DNA of 64,000 nt, taken from assembly GCF_005490985.1 (NCBI RefSeq), contig NZ_CP027869.1:2666001-2730000 (forward strand), written 5' to 3'. Below are positions 8,840 to 16,319 of this stretch, piece by piece (the stretch's first letter is position 1; each line of letters starts with the position of its first letter). Under the pieces are notes generated by a model that had not been told where the DNA came from, did no database searches, and saw only the letters and a list, made by a program, of their open reading frames with translations. Origin of the DNA: Curtobacterium sp. SGAir0471 (lineage in GTDB: Bacteria > Actinomycetota > Actinomycetes > Actinomycetales > Microbacteriaceae). Both the position numbers and the translations under genes were made by a program.

Positions 8840-8851
8840 TTCGTGCACGAA
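8840..8851. promoter_or_regulatory. Palindrome TTCGTGCACGAA, candidate OhrR operator 1
   Basis: A perfect 12-bp palindrome 15 nt upstream of the OhrR-type start codon. The same 12-mer stands before the next gene at 9336-9347. Two copies flanking a MarR-type regulator gene are best explained as its operators. Confidence 0.6.
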
Positions 8852-8865
8852 GGTACCGTTGCAGC

Positions 8866-9312
8866 ATGACCGCGACCGACGTCGACCCCCTCGCCCTCGA
8901 CCGGCAGCTCTGCTTCGCCCTGGCCGCGACGAGCCGCAGCGTCATCGGGCTGTACCGCGACCTGCTCGACCCGATGGGCCTGACGCACCCGCAGTACCTC
9001 GTCATGCTCGCCCTGTGGGAGCACGACCCGCGCTCGGTGCGCGAGATCGCCGCGGAGCTCCGGCTCGACTCCGCCACGCTGAGCCCGCTGCTCAAGCGAC
9101 TCGAGGCCTCCGGCTACGTCCGACGCCAGCGCAGCACCGCCGACGAGCGGCAGCTCGAGGTGTCGCTCACGACCGCCGGGCGAGCGCTCCGCGACCGAGC
9201 CCGCGCGGTCCCCGTCGCCGTGGCCGATCGACTCGGTTGGCCGCTCGAACGACTCGAGCGGCTGAAGGACGACCTCACCGACCTGCTCGGTCGCGTCGAC
9301 GCCCTCGACTGA
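8866..9312 (+). CDS. ohrR: OhrR-type MarR regulator (organic hydroperoxide sensor)
   Basis: A 148-residue winged-helix regulator. The N-terminus LDRQLCFALAATSR closely matches OhrR proteins, whose single reactive Cys (here Cys16) is oxidised by organic hydroperoxides and releases DNA. The segment YPQYLVM-like HPQYLVMLALWEHD and the DNA-binding helix region around SATLSPLLKRLEASGYV are typical. I start it at ATG 8866 rather than far upstream because homology begins there and an operator precedes it. The usual target gene ohr is not in the window. The next gene, a small Cys-rich protein, has the same palindrome and is likely co-regulated. Confidence 0.85.
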   Translation: MTATDVDPLALDRQLCFALAATSRSVIGLYRDLLDPMGLTHPQYLVMLALWEHDPRSVREIAAELRLDSATLSPLLKRLEASGYVRRQRSTADERQLEVSLTTAGRALRDRARAVPVAVADRLGWPLERLERLKDDLTDLLGRVDALD

Positions 9313-9334
9313 TCGGACGCTTCGTGGCAGAATG

Positions 9335-9348
9335 GTTCGTGCACGAAC
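9335..9348. promoter_or_regulatory. Palindrome GTTCGTGCACGAAC, candidate OhrR operator 2
   Basis: A perfect 14-bp palindrome containing the same 12-mer as the site before ohrR. It ends 13 nt before the small Cys-rich gene, between it and the ohrR stop codon. It implies that this small gene is under OhrR control. Confidence 0.6.
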
Positions 9349-9361
9349 GAAAGGACGGACC

Positions 9362-9574
9362 ATGGGTCGCTTCGGCAGCTGGTACGACCGCTGGAACCGC
9401 GCGCTCATCGAGAAGATGGGCCCGTCGCAGATCGGCGCCGGGCACGCCGAGGGCGTCGACGACCGCTCGGTGGACCGACCCTGCCCGATCTGCCGGCAGC
9501 CGCTCTCGCAGCACCGTGTGATCCGACCCGAGGGCCAGGTCCGTTCCAGCACCCTGGTGTGCCCCGGTCGCTGA
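9362..9574 (+). CDS. Small Cys-rich (zinc-ribbon-like) protein of unknown function
   Basis: A 70-residue hydrophilic protein. Residues about 40-70 contain PCPICRQPL, a His in SQHRVI, and a C-terminal VCPGR, so three Cys and one His could bind zinc. The ATG follows AAAGGAC at normal spacing; the earlier in-frame ATG at 9332 overlaps the operator and is unlikely. It follows ohrR by 49 nt. I do not recognise a named family. The operator suggests a role in the response to peroxide, for example as a thiol-based partner or a metal-site protein. Confidence 0.7.
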   Translation: MGRFGSWYDRWNRALIEKMGPSQIGAGHAEGVDDRSVDRPCPICRQPLSQHRVIRPEGQVRSSTLVCPGR

Positions 9575-9627
9575 ACATCTGCCGCGGAGTCGGAATTGCC
9601 GACCACAACACGTGGTTCAACGGAGGC

Positions 9628-10722
9628 GTGAAGCTCTTCGAAGCCGCCGACCTCGGCGCACTCCACCTCCGCAACCGCATCGTCATGGCACCCCTCACCC
9701 GGACGCGCGCCGGTGAGCAGGGCATCCCGAACGACCTCCTCGTCGAGCACTACGCGCAGCGCGCCGGCCTCGGCATGATCATCACCGAGGGCACCTGGCC
9801 CGTGCAGGAGGGCCGCTCCTACCCCGGGCAGCCCGGCATCGAGACCGACGAGCAGATCGCCGGCTGGCGTCGCGTGACCGACGCCGTGCACGAGCGCGGC
9901 GGCACGATCGTCATGCAGCTCATGCACGGCGGTCGGGTCTCGCACACCGACATCTCGCAGACCCCGCGCATCGTCGGCCCCTCGGCGATCGCCGCGCCGG
10001 GCCAGACGCACCTGGCCGACGGCTCGAAGGCCGACATGCCCGTGCCGCACGAGCTCACCACCGACGAGGTCCGCGAGGCCGTCCAGGGCTTCGTCCAGGC
10101 CGCCCGCAACGCGATCGCCGCCGGGCTCGACGGGGTCGAGGTGCACGGTGCCAACGGGTACCTGGTGCACGAGTTCCTGTCCCCGGTGTCGAACACCCGC
10201 ACCGACGAGTACGGCGGCTCCCCGGAGAACCGCGCACGCTTCGCCGTCGAGGTCACCACGGCGATCGCCGAGGCGATCGGCGCCGACCGCGTGGGCATCC
10301 GTCTCTCGCCGCAGCACAACATCCAGGGTGTGCTCGAGGAGGACGACGCCGACGTCCGTGCGACCTACACCGCCGTCGCCGAGGGGCTCGCGCCGCTCGG
10401 GCTCGCGTTCGTGGACGTCCTGCACGCCGAGCCGGGCAGCGAGCTCGTCCAGCACGTCCGCCGCACGGCGGGTGCCCCGTTCATCGCGAACTCGGGCTTC
10501 TCGTCGATGACGACCCGCGACGAGGCGATCACGCTGCTCGACGGCGGTCTCGCCGACGCCGTCGCCGTGGGCCGTGCCGCCATCGCGAACCCGGACCTCG
10601 CCGACCGCTGGGAGCAGGACGCGCCGCTCAACGAGCCGCGCCCGGAGCTCTTCTACGGCGCGAGCGCCGAGGGCTACACCGACTACCCGACGCTCGACCA
10701 GGTCCGCGAGCCCGTCGCGTAG
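9628..10722 (+). CDS. Old Yellow Enzyme-family alkene reductase
   Basis: A 364-residue FMN-binding TIM-barrel ene-reductase that uses NAD(P)H to reduce activated C=C bonds. The start KLFEAADLGALHLRNRIVMAPLTRTRA is typical, with FMN-contacting Thr24. The substrate-anion pair is HGAN (His173, Asn176), followed by FLSPVSNTRTDEYGGSPENRARF. The start is GTG 9628, where homology begins; the GGAGG before it is unusually close (1 nt). A longer version from GTG 9559 would overlap the previous gene. Some OYEs respond to oxidative or electrophile stress, which fits the OhrR neighbourhood, but no operator copy was found before it. Confidence 0.92.
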   Translation: MKLFEAADLGALHLRNRIVMAPLTRTRAGEQGIPNDLLVEHYAQRAGLGMIITEGTWPVQEGRSYPGQPGIETDEQIAGWRRVTDAVHERGGTIVMQLMHGGRVSHTDISQTPRIVGPSAIAAPGQTHLADGSKADMPVPHELTTDEVREAVQGFVQAARNAIAAGLDGVEVHGANGYLVHEFLSPVSNTRTDEYGGSPENRARFAVEVTTAIAEAIGADRVGIRLSPQHNIQGVLEEDDADVRATYTAVAEGLAPLGLAFVDVLHAEPGSELVQHVRRTAGAPFIANSGFSSMTTRDEAITLLDGGLADAVAVGRAAIANPDLADRWEQDAPLNEPRPELFYGASAEGYTDYPTLDQVREPVA

Positions 10723-10738
10723 TCGACGCACCACCCGC

Positions 10739-10785
10739 GGACTGGAGGCGCGGTGCCAGCCGGCACCGCGCCTCCCGTCCGTCCC
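10739..10785. terminator. Long palindrome, copy 4, between convergent genes
   Basis: GGAGGCGCGGTGCC (10744-10757) pairs perfectly with 10762-10775 on a 4-nt loop, with outer pairing. It sits between the 3' ends of the OYE gene (plus) and the MobA-like gene (minus), as a bidirectional terminator would. It is nearly identical to the copy at 16-67. Confidence 0.75.
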
Positions 10786-10797
10786 GGGGTCGTCGAG

Positions 10798-11385
10798 TCA
10801 GCGAGGCGCCTCGTCGGACGCGCGGTCGCGGTCGGCGCCGTCCCACAGGTCGGCGCAGTCGACCCCGACGACGCCGGCACGCCGGAGCCAGGCACCGGCG
10901 ACCCGGTCCGTCGGGTCGGACTCGACCGCTTCCACGAGTGCGGAGCGGTGAGCGGGCCCGACGAGCACCGGGTGGCCCGGACGCTCTCCGAAGACCGCGC
11001 GTCGCAGCACGTCCGGGTCGTCAGCGCTCCCCAGGATCCGCCGGACCACCGCGACCGGCAGCGTCGGCAGGTCGACGAGCGAGACGCACGCCACGGTGTC
11101 CCCGTCGAGCGCCCGGAGGCCGGCCGCGAGCGAGCCTCCGGGTCCGGCGGCCCAGTGCGGAGCGACGACGCTCCGCACCTCCGCCTGGTCCGGCACGAAC
11201 TCCTGGGCCGTCCGGGCGGCCGCGCCGAGGACCACCACGACCTCGCGACACCCGCCGTCGAGCAGCGCCCGGGTGCCCAGCTCGACCCACGGGGTCCCGC
11301 CGGGATCGCGCACCAGCGCCTTCGGCACGCCCATCCGCCGCCCGGCGCCCGCGGCCAGCAGGACGCCGGTCACCGGGAGCGGCAC
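10798..11385 (-). CDS. MobA-like nucleotidyltransferase (molybdenum cofactor maturation)
   Basis: A 195-residue protein with the NTP-transferase start VTGVLLAAGAGRRMGVPKALV and downstream SLVDLPTLP, as in MobA/MocA enzymes that attach CMP or GMP to molybdopterin. Its place beside urate oxidase and a xanthine dehydrogenase operon suggests it makes the cytosine dinucleotide form of the cofactor for that enzyme. The preceding urate oxidase gene ends at 11400, so the start must be one of two GTG codons (11385 or 11373); I give 11385. It is probably translated from the urate oxidase transcript. The exact nucleotide is not determined by sequence alone. Confidence 0.82.
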   Translation of the reverse strand: MPLPVTGVLLAAGAGRRMGVPKALVRDPGGTPWVELGTRALLDGGCREVVVVLGAAARTAQEFVPDQAEVRSVVAPHWAAGPGGSLAAGLRALDGDTVACVSLVDLPTLPVAVVRRILGSADDPDVLRRAVFGERPGHPVLVGPAHRSALVEAVESDPTDRVAGAWLRRAGVVGVDCADLWDGADRDRASDEAPR

Positions 11386-11399
11386 GAGTGGACCCGCGA

Positions 11400-12359
11400 T
11401 CAGACGAACGCCGGCACCGACGCCCACGCCGCCGGGGCCTCGGCGACGCCGTCGCGGACGACCGTCCCGGAGATCAGGCCGTAGGGACGGTCCGCGGCGA
11501 AGAAGACCTCGCCCGGGTTCTCGAGGCCGAACGGGGACAGGTCGACCAGGAAGTGGTGCTTGTTCGGCATCGAGAAGCGGACCTCGGCGATCTCGGGGAA
11601 GGCCTCGATCGCCGTGCGGCCCATCGCGAACAGGGTCTGCTGCAGGGCGAGCGAGTGCAGCTCCGCGAAGGTCGCGAGCATCCGGTCGAGCACCCCGGTG
11701 TAGACGGCGTCGTAGTCGATCCCGGCGGCGACCGACTCGGGCGTGTAGCGCCAGCGCGCGGTGACCGAGGTCGCCAGGATCCGGTCGTCGGTCTCGGCGA
11801 GGGTCGTGTAGCCGTCGCGGGGGAAGCCGTGGAACTCGCTGCCCGTCGACTTCAGGACGGTCAGGTCGGTCACGCCGCTGAGCACGTGCACGTCGTCGCC
11901 GTCGACCTGCACCACGGCGGTGCGGGTGCCCCGACCGGAGCGGACGAAGGAGTGGTCGTGCTCCCGGCCGTCGACCGCGATCCGCTCCCACGCGTGCTGC
12001 TCGGCGGAGAGCGTCGACCCGTCGTACCAGTCGAACGCGGTCGCGAAGTGCCGACCGAGGCGGAGCAGGAACTCCTCGGGCGACCCGACGCCGTGCTCCT
12101 TCGCGAAGGCGTACACGGTGTTCTTCTGCGTGTCCGTCGCGACGACCTTGGCGTTGTCGCCCTCGGTGTAGGACTCGGCGAGCGCCGCCCCCCGCAGCTG
12201 GGTCGTGATCGTCAGGTCCTCGATCTCGTGGCGGTCGGTGTCGCGGGTGACCCGCACGAGCCGGACCTCGGCCTTGCCGTACTGGTTCGCACCGAGACGG
12301 ACCGAGGTGGTGACGGGGGCGGTGGTGTCCTGCACGGTGGGGGCTGCGGTGGTGTCCAT
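11400..12359 (-). CDS. Urate oxidase (uricase)
   Basis: A 319-residue cofactor-free oxidase converting urate to 5-hydroxyisourate with O2. Both T-fold halves are visible. The catalytic residues can be placed: Lys29 in NQYGKAEVRLVRV, Thr75-Asp76 in VVATDTQKN, and His268 in MPNKHHFLVDLSPFG. The N-terminal 20 residues are a Thr/Ala-rich extension. It lies divergent to the xanthine dehydrogenase operon, whose product is urate, so the two act in series. Genes for 5-hydroxyisourate hydrolase and OHCU decarboxylase are not in the window. The 283-bp intergenic region contains GlnR-like boxes, one oriented towards this gene. Confidence 0.93.
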   Translation of the reverse strand: MDTTAAPTVQDTTAPVTTSVRLGANQYGKAEVRLVRVTRDTDRHEIEDLTITTQLRGAALAESYTEGDNAKVVATDTQKNTVYAFAKEHGVGSPEEFLLRLGRHFATAFDWYDGSTLSAEQHAWERIAVDGREHDHSFVRSGRGTRTAVVQVDGDDVHVLSGVTDLTVLKSTGSEFHGFPRDGYTTLAETDDRILATSVTARWRYTPESVAAGIDYDAVYTGVLDRMLATFAELHSLALQQTLFAMGRTAIEAFPEIAEVRFSMPNKHHFLVDLSPFGLENPGEVFFAADRPYGLISGTVVRDGVAEAPAAWASVPAFV

Positions 12360-12381
12360 GCGGCGACGATGACACCCGCGT

Positions 12382-12408
12382 GTTTCGGCGGTGCGTCGAA
12401 CAGGTCAC
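12382..12408 (-). promoter_or_regulatory. Weak GlnR-like box before urate oxidase
   Basis: Read on the minus strand: GTGAC-N6-GACGC-N6-GAAAC. The outer pentamers match GlnR half-sites at 11-bp steps and the middle one is degenerate. It ends 22 nt upstream of the urate oxidase start. Confidence 0.4.
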
Positions 12409-12436
12409 GAGCTGCGTCCGCGGCGGCGGTCCGGTC

Positions 12437-12490
12437 GTGACGCGGGCGTCGCTCCCCCGTAACGACGCTGAAACACCGGTTCCCTAGCGT
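12437..12490 (+). promoter_or_regulatory. GlnR-like box and -10 of the xanthine dehydrogenase operon
   Basis: GTGAC (12437), GTCGC (12448), GTAAC (12459) and GAAAC (12470) are spaced by exactly 6 nt, as in the actinobacterial GlnR consensus GTnAC-N6-GAAAC repeated twice; only the second pentamer is poor. The final GAAAC ends 10 nt before TAGCGT (12485-12490), the likely -10. Nitrogen-responsive activation is inferred. Confidence 0.65.
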
Positions 12491-12524
12491 TGCGGCCACG
12501 AACCGATCCGACCGAGGAGGCACC

Positions 12525-12713
12525 GTGGCGCACAGCACCGCACCCCGGACGTCCTCGGCGTGGAACCGCGGGATGATCGCGCACGGCCGACGACCGGTCC
12601 ACGCCGTCGTCCCCCGTCCCGCCACCCCGATCGGACCCCTGCATGGACCTCGTCACCGTCCGCACCCTGCGGACACCGTCGCACCGCGACGACCTCGCAC
12701 TCGCACCCGGTGA
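12525..12713 (+). CDS. Possible leader ORF overlapping the xanthine dehydrogenase FAD gene
   Basis: A 62-codon ORF starts with GTG preceded by GAGGAGG at ideal spacing, the best ribosome site in the region. It ends 71 nt inside the next gene in a different frame. The next gene's ATG at 12643 has no clear ribosome site, so ribosomes loaded here could couple to it. The Arg/Pro/His-rich peptide matches no family I know and could be only a leader. Alternatively this is a remnant start after a frameshift. Confidence 0.3.
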   Translation: MAHSTAPRTSSAWNRGMIAHGRRPVHAVVPRPATPIGPLHGPRHRPHPADTVAPRRPRTRTR

Positions 12714-13476
12714 GCAGCCGCTCGCCGGAGGCACCTGGCTCTACTCCGAGGAGCAACCGGGAACCACCGGCCTCGTCGACCTGACGGGTCTGGGCTGGCC
12801 GGACGTCGAGCGGACCCCGGAGGGCCTGCGGCTCGCGGCGACCTGCACGATCGCGGCGCTGCTGCGGCTCGACCCCGAGCCGGAGTGGCGTGCCTGGCCA
12901 CTCGTCGAGCAGTGCGCGAACGCCCTGCTCGCGTCGTTCAAGGTGTGGAACGCCGCGACGGTCGGCGGCAACGTCGCGACCGCGCTGCCGGCGGGCGCGA
13001 TCACGGCGCTGCTGGTGACCCTCGACGCGACCGCGATCGTCTGGACGCCCGACGGCGGGGAGCGCCGCCTGCCCGTCGCCGACCTCGTCACCGGGGTGCG
13101 CACCACGGCCCTCGCTGCCGGCGAGGTGATCCGGGCGTTCGACCTGCCCGCGTCGGCGCTCGCGAGCACCACCGGGTTCCGCCGGGTGTCGCTCAGCCCG
13201 CACGGTCGGACCGGGACGCTCGTCACCGCGCGGTGGGACGCCGACGGCTTCGTGCTCGTCGTCACCGGCGGGACCCCACGACCGCTCGTGCTGCGGTGGG
13301 ACGCGGTGCCGACGGCCGCCGAGGTTGACACGGTGCTCGCCGCCCACGACGACTGGTACGACGACCCGCACGGCTCCCCTGCCTGGCGCCGCGCGGTGTC
13401 CCGACGCTCCGCCGCCGAACTGGTCGCCGGCACCGGTGCGTCCGGGTCCGCTGCTGCAGACGGGGTCACGCGATGA
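12643..13476 (+). CDS. Xanthine dehydrogenase FAD-binding subunit
   Basis: A 277-residue subunit of the molybdopterin dehydrogenase FAD domain (CO-dehydrogenase-flavoprotein type), passing electrons from Fe-S clusters to NAD or another acceptor. FAD-contact motifs are PLAGGTWL (26-33) and TVGGNVATALPAGAI (106-120). It overlaps the next gene by the 4-nt ATGA, so translation is coupled. The ATG is poorly served by a ribosome site and may depend on the overlapping upstream ORF. With the following two genes it forms the operon for hypoxanthine/xanthine oxidation to urate, driven by the GlnR-like promoter upstream. Confidence 0.9.
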   Translation: MDLVTVRTLRTPSHRDDLALAPGEQPLAGGTWLYSEEQPGTTGLVDLTGLGWPDVERTPEGLRLAATCTIAALLRLDPEPEWRAWPLVEQCANALLASFKVWNAATVGGNVATALPAGAITALLVTLDATAIVWTPDGGERRLPVADLVTGVRTTALAAGEVIRAFDLPASALASTTGFRRVSLSPHGRTGTLVTARWDADGFVLVVTGGTPRPLVLRWDAVPTAAEVDTVLAAHDDWYDDPHGSPAWRRAVSRRSAAELVAGTGASGSAAADGVTR

Positions 13477-16319
13477 GGACCACGGTCGACGGCACGCCCC
13501 TCGAGACGGACCCGCAACCGGGACAGGTCCTCCGCACGCTGCTCCGCGAGCACGGCGTCACCAGCGTCAAGAAGGGCTGCGACGCCGGGGACTGCGGCGC
13601 GTGCTCGGTCCTGCTCGACGGCACGCCCGTGCACTCCTGCATCACGCCGGCACATCGCGCCGCCGGTCGCACGGTGACCACCGCCGCGGGACTCGGCACC
13701 CCCGAGGACCCGCACCCGGTGCAGCGCGCCTTCGCCGAGGCCCCCGGCTTCCAGTGCGGGTTCTGCACCGCCGGGTACGTCGTCACCGCCTCCGCCCTCG
13801 ACGACGACCAGCTCGCCGACCGGCACCGAGCGCTCAAGGGCAACATCTGCCGATGCACGGGGTACCGGGCGATCGAGGACGCCCTGGACGGGGTGCGCAA
13901 CACCGCGTGCGCGAGCGCCGGCGAGGCCGTCGGCACGTCGGTCGCGGCTCCCGCGGCGATGCGCATCGTCACCGGGAGCGAGGAGTACACGCTCGACGTC
14001 CGCCGGACCGAGGCGCTGCTGCACCTCGCGGTCCTCGGCAGCCCGCACCCTCACGCCCGCATCGTGTCGATCGACACGAGCGCGGCCGAGGCGCTGCCCG
14101 GCGTGCACCTCGTGCTCACCCACCACGACGACCCCGGAGTGCTGTTCTCGACCGGCCGTCACGACTCCCGGCTCGACGACCCCGACGACACCCGGGTCCT
14201 CGACCGTGTGCTGCGCTTCCGCGGCCAGCGCGTCGCGGCCGTCGTCGCCGACAGTGTCCGGACCGCCGAGCAGGCCTGCGCGCTGCTGCGGGTCGAGTAC
14301 GAGGTCCTGCCGAGCGTCCACGACGTCGACGCCGCGCGCGCGCCCGGCGCTCCCCTGCTCCACGGCGACAAGACGACCGAGGAGCACCGGATCGCCGAGC
14401 CCGGCCGGAACGTGGTCGCGGCACTGCACGGCGAGACCGGGGACGTCGAGGCCGCGCTGGCTGCCGCCGCGGCCACGGTCGACGGCACCTGGAGCACCGG
14501 TCGGGTGTCCCACGCGGCGCTCGAGACGCACGCCACCCGCGGTTCACTGGACCGGGACGGGAGGCTCGTGCTCCGGACCGCCACGCAGGTCCCGTTCCTG
14601 GTCCGCGACGAGATCGCGCACGTCTTCGGTCTCGACCCCTCGCGTGTGCGCGTGGTCGCCAAGCGCGTCGGTGGCGGGTTCGGCGGGAAGCAGGAGATGC
14701 TCACCGAGGACCTCGTCACCCTCGCGGTGCTGCGCACCGGACGGAGCGTGCAGTACGAGTTCAGCCGGCGGGACGAGTTCACGATCGCCCCGACCCGGCA
14801 CCCGATGCGCGTGCGGGTCCGGCTCGGCGCCGACGCGTCCGGGCGCCTGACCGCGATGCACGTCGACCAGGTGATGGAGACGGGCGCGTACGGCAATCAC
14901 GGCGTCGGCGTCATGTTCCACTCGGTCAGCGAGTCGGTCGCCGTGTACCGCTGCCCGTCGAAGCGCGTCGACGCCGAGTCCGTCTACACGAACAACCTGC
15001 CGTCGGGGGCGTTCCGCGGGTACGGCCTCGGCCAGGTCGTGTTCGCCATCGAGTCCGCGATGGACGAGCTCGCACGCCGACTCGACCTCGACCCGTTCGA
15101 ACTCCGTCGCCGGAACGTCGTCGTGCCGGGCGACCCCCTCGTCGTGACCGACCCCGACGAGCAGGACGACCTGCGCTGGGAGGGCAGCTACGGCCTCGAC
15201 CAGTGCCTCGACCTGGTGGAGGACGCCCTCCGCGCCCCGCTGCCCGAGGTCCCGGCGGGGGACGGTCCGCCGCTCGACCTGCCGACGGCGGGCCGCACGA
15301 GCGATCGGGCCGACGGCTCGGGCGACCGGGCACTCGCCACCGGTGACTGGGCAATCGGCACCGGCATCGCGCTGGCCGCCATCGCGACGATGCCGCCGCG
15401 GGGGCACCACGCGCACGCGACAGTCGAGGCAACCCCCGACGGGCGCTACCGCATCGGCGTCGGCACGGCGGAGTTCGGCAACGGCACGACGACCGTGCAC
15501 ACTCAGCTCGTCGCGACCGCGCTCGGGACGACACCGGACCGGGTCGACGTGCACCAGTCCGACACCGACGCCGCGCAGTACGACACCGGGGCGTTCGGCT
15601 CCGCCGGCGTGGTCGTCGCGGGCAAGGCGCTGTTCGCCGCGGCCGAGGACCTCCGGGAACAGATGACGGCGCGTGCGCTCACGATCGTGGCGCACCGGAC
15701 ACCTCGGAGCGCCGTCGGTCCGCTCGGCCCCGCGGTCCAGGTCCTGCCGGACGGCGTCCGCATCGGCGACGAAGTCGTCGGGCACGCCGAGCTGCTCGCC
15801 GAGGGTCCGCTCGTCGCGCACGGCAGCCACGACGGCACCCCGCGATCCCTCGCGTTCACGGTGCACGGTGCCCGGGTCGCGGTGCACCGGCCCACGGGCG
15901 AGGTCCGGGTGCTCCACAGCGTGCAGGCCGTCGACGCCGGCACCGTGCTGAACCCCGAGCAGCTGCGCGGACAGGTCGAGGGCGGCGCCGCGCAGGCGAT
16001 GGGCTCGACCCTGTACGAGGAGGTCGTGCTCGACGACACCGGCCGCGTGACCACCGACGCGTTCCGGTCGTACCGGGTGCCGAAGATCTCCGACGTGCCC
16101 CGCACTGAGGTCCGCTTCGCCGTCACGCACGACCCCCTCGGGCCGCTCGGGGCGAAGTCGATGAGCGAGGCGCCGTACAACCCCGTCGCACCAGCCGTCG
16201 CGAACGCCGTGCGGGACGCGATCGGCGTCCGGCCGTACCGGCTGCCGATGACCCGCGACCGCGTGTGGGCGCTGCTGCAGGACCCGGCCGTGGACAGCAC
16301 CCGCGCCGGGGGTGCGTGA
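13473..16319 (+). CDS. Xanthine dehydrogenase, fused [2Fe-2S] and molybdopterin subunit
   Basis: A 948-residue catalytic subunit. Residues 1-150 are a two-cluster ferredoxin module: Cys36, 41, 44 and 56 for the plant-type cluster and Cys95, 98, 126 and 128 for the second. From about 165 the molybdopterin-binding aldehyde-oxidase/xanthine-dehydrogenase domains follow, with VGGGFGGKQ, GAFRGYGLGQ and, near the end, GAKSMSEAPYNP holding the expected active-site Glu. Fusing Fe-S with Mo while FAD is separate is a known but less common order; most bacterial enzymes join Fe-S with FAD. It overlaps the FAD gene by ATGA and the XdhC gene by TGATG. A different purine or aldehyde substrate is possible, but urate oxidase next door favours xanthine. 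Confidence 0.92.
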   Translation: MRTTVDGTPLETDPQPGQVLRTLLREHGVTSVKKGCDAGDCGACSVLLDGTPVHSCITPAHRAAGRTVTTAAGLGTPEDPHPVQRAFAEAPGFQCGFCTAGYVVTASALDDDQLADRHRALKGNICRCTGYRAIEDALDGVRNTACASAGEAVGTSVAAPAAMRIVTGSEEYTLDVRRTEALLHLAVLGSPHPHARIVSIDTSAAEALPGVHLVLTHHDDPGVLFSTGRHDSRLDDPDDTRVLDRVLRFRGQRVAAVVADSVRTAEQACALLRVEYEVLPSVHDVDAARAPGAPLLHGDKTTEEHRIAEPGRNVVAALHGETGDVEAALAAAAATVDGTWSTGRVSHAALETHATRGSLDRDGRLVLRTATQVPFLVRDEIAHVFGLDPSRVRVVAKRVGGGFGGKQEMLTEDLVTLAVLRTGRSVQYEFSRRDEFTIAPTRHPMRVRVRLGADASGRLTAMHVDQVMETGAYGNHGVGVMFHSVSESVAVYRCPSKRVDAESVYTNNLPSGAFRGYGLGQVVFAIESAMDELARRLDLDPFELRRRNVVVPGDPLVVTDPDEQDDLRWEGSYGLDQCLDLVEDALRAPLPEVPAGDGPPLDLPTAGRTSDRADGSGDRALATGDWAIGTGIALAAIATMPPRGHHAHATVEATPDGRYRIGVGTAEFGNGTTTVHTQLVATALGTTPDRVDVHQSDTDAAQYDTGAFGSAGVVVAGKALFAAAEDLREQMTARALTIVAHRTPRSAVGPLGPAVQVLPDGVRIGDEVVGHAELLAEGPLVAHGSHDGTPRSLAFTVHGARVAVHRPTGEVRVLHSVQAVDAGTVLNPEQLRGQVEGGAAQAMGSTLYEEVVLDDTGRVTTDAFRSYRVPKISDVPRTEVRFAVTHDPLGPLGAKSMSEAPYNPVAPAVANAVRDAIGVRPYRLPMTRDRVWALLQDPAVDSTRAGGA

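Noticed and set aside
9559..10722. Longer OYE start at GTG 9559
   Set aside because: It would overlap the small Cys-rich gene, has no ribosome site, and homology begins at 9628.
5728..10734. A 1668-codon open frame on the minus strand
   Set aside because: It runs antisense through the TetR, MMPL, OhrR and OYE genes, which have clear domains. Long antisense frames are expected at this GC content.
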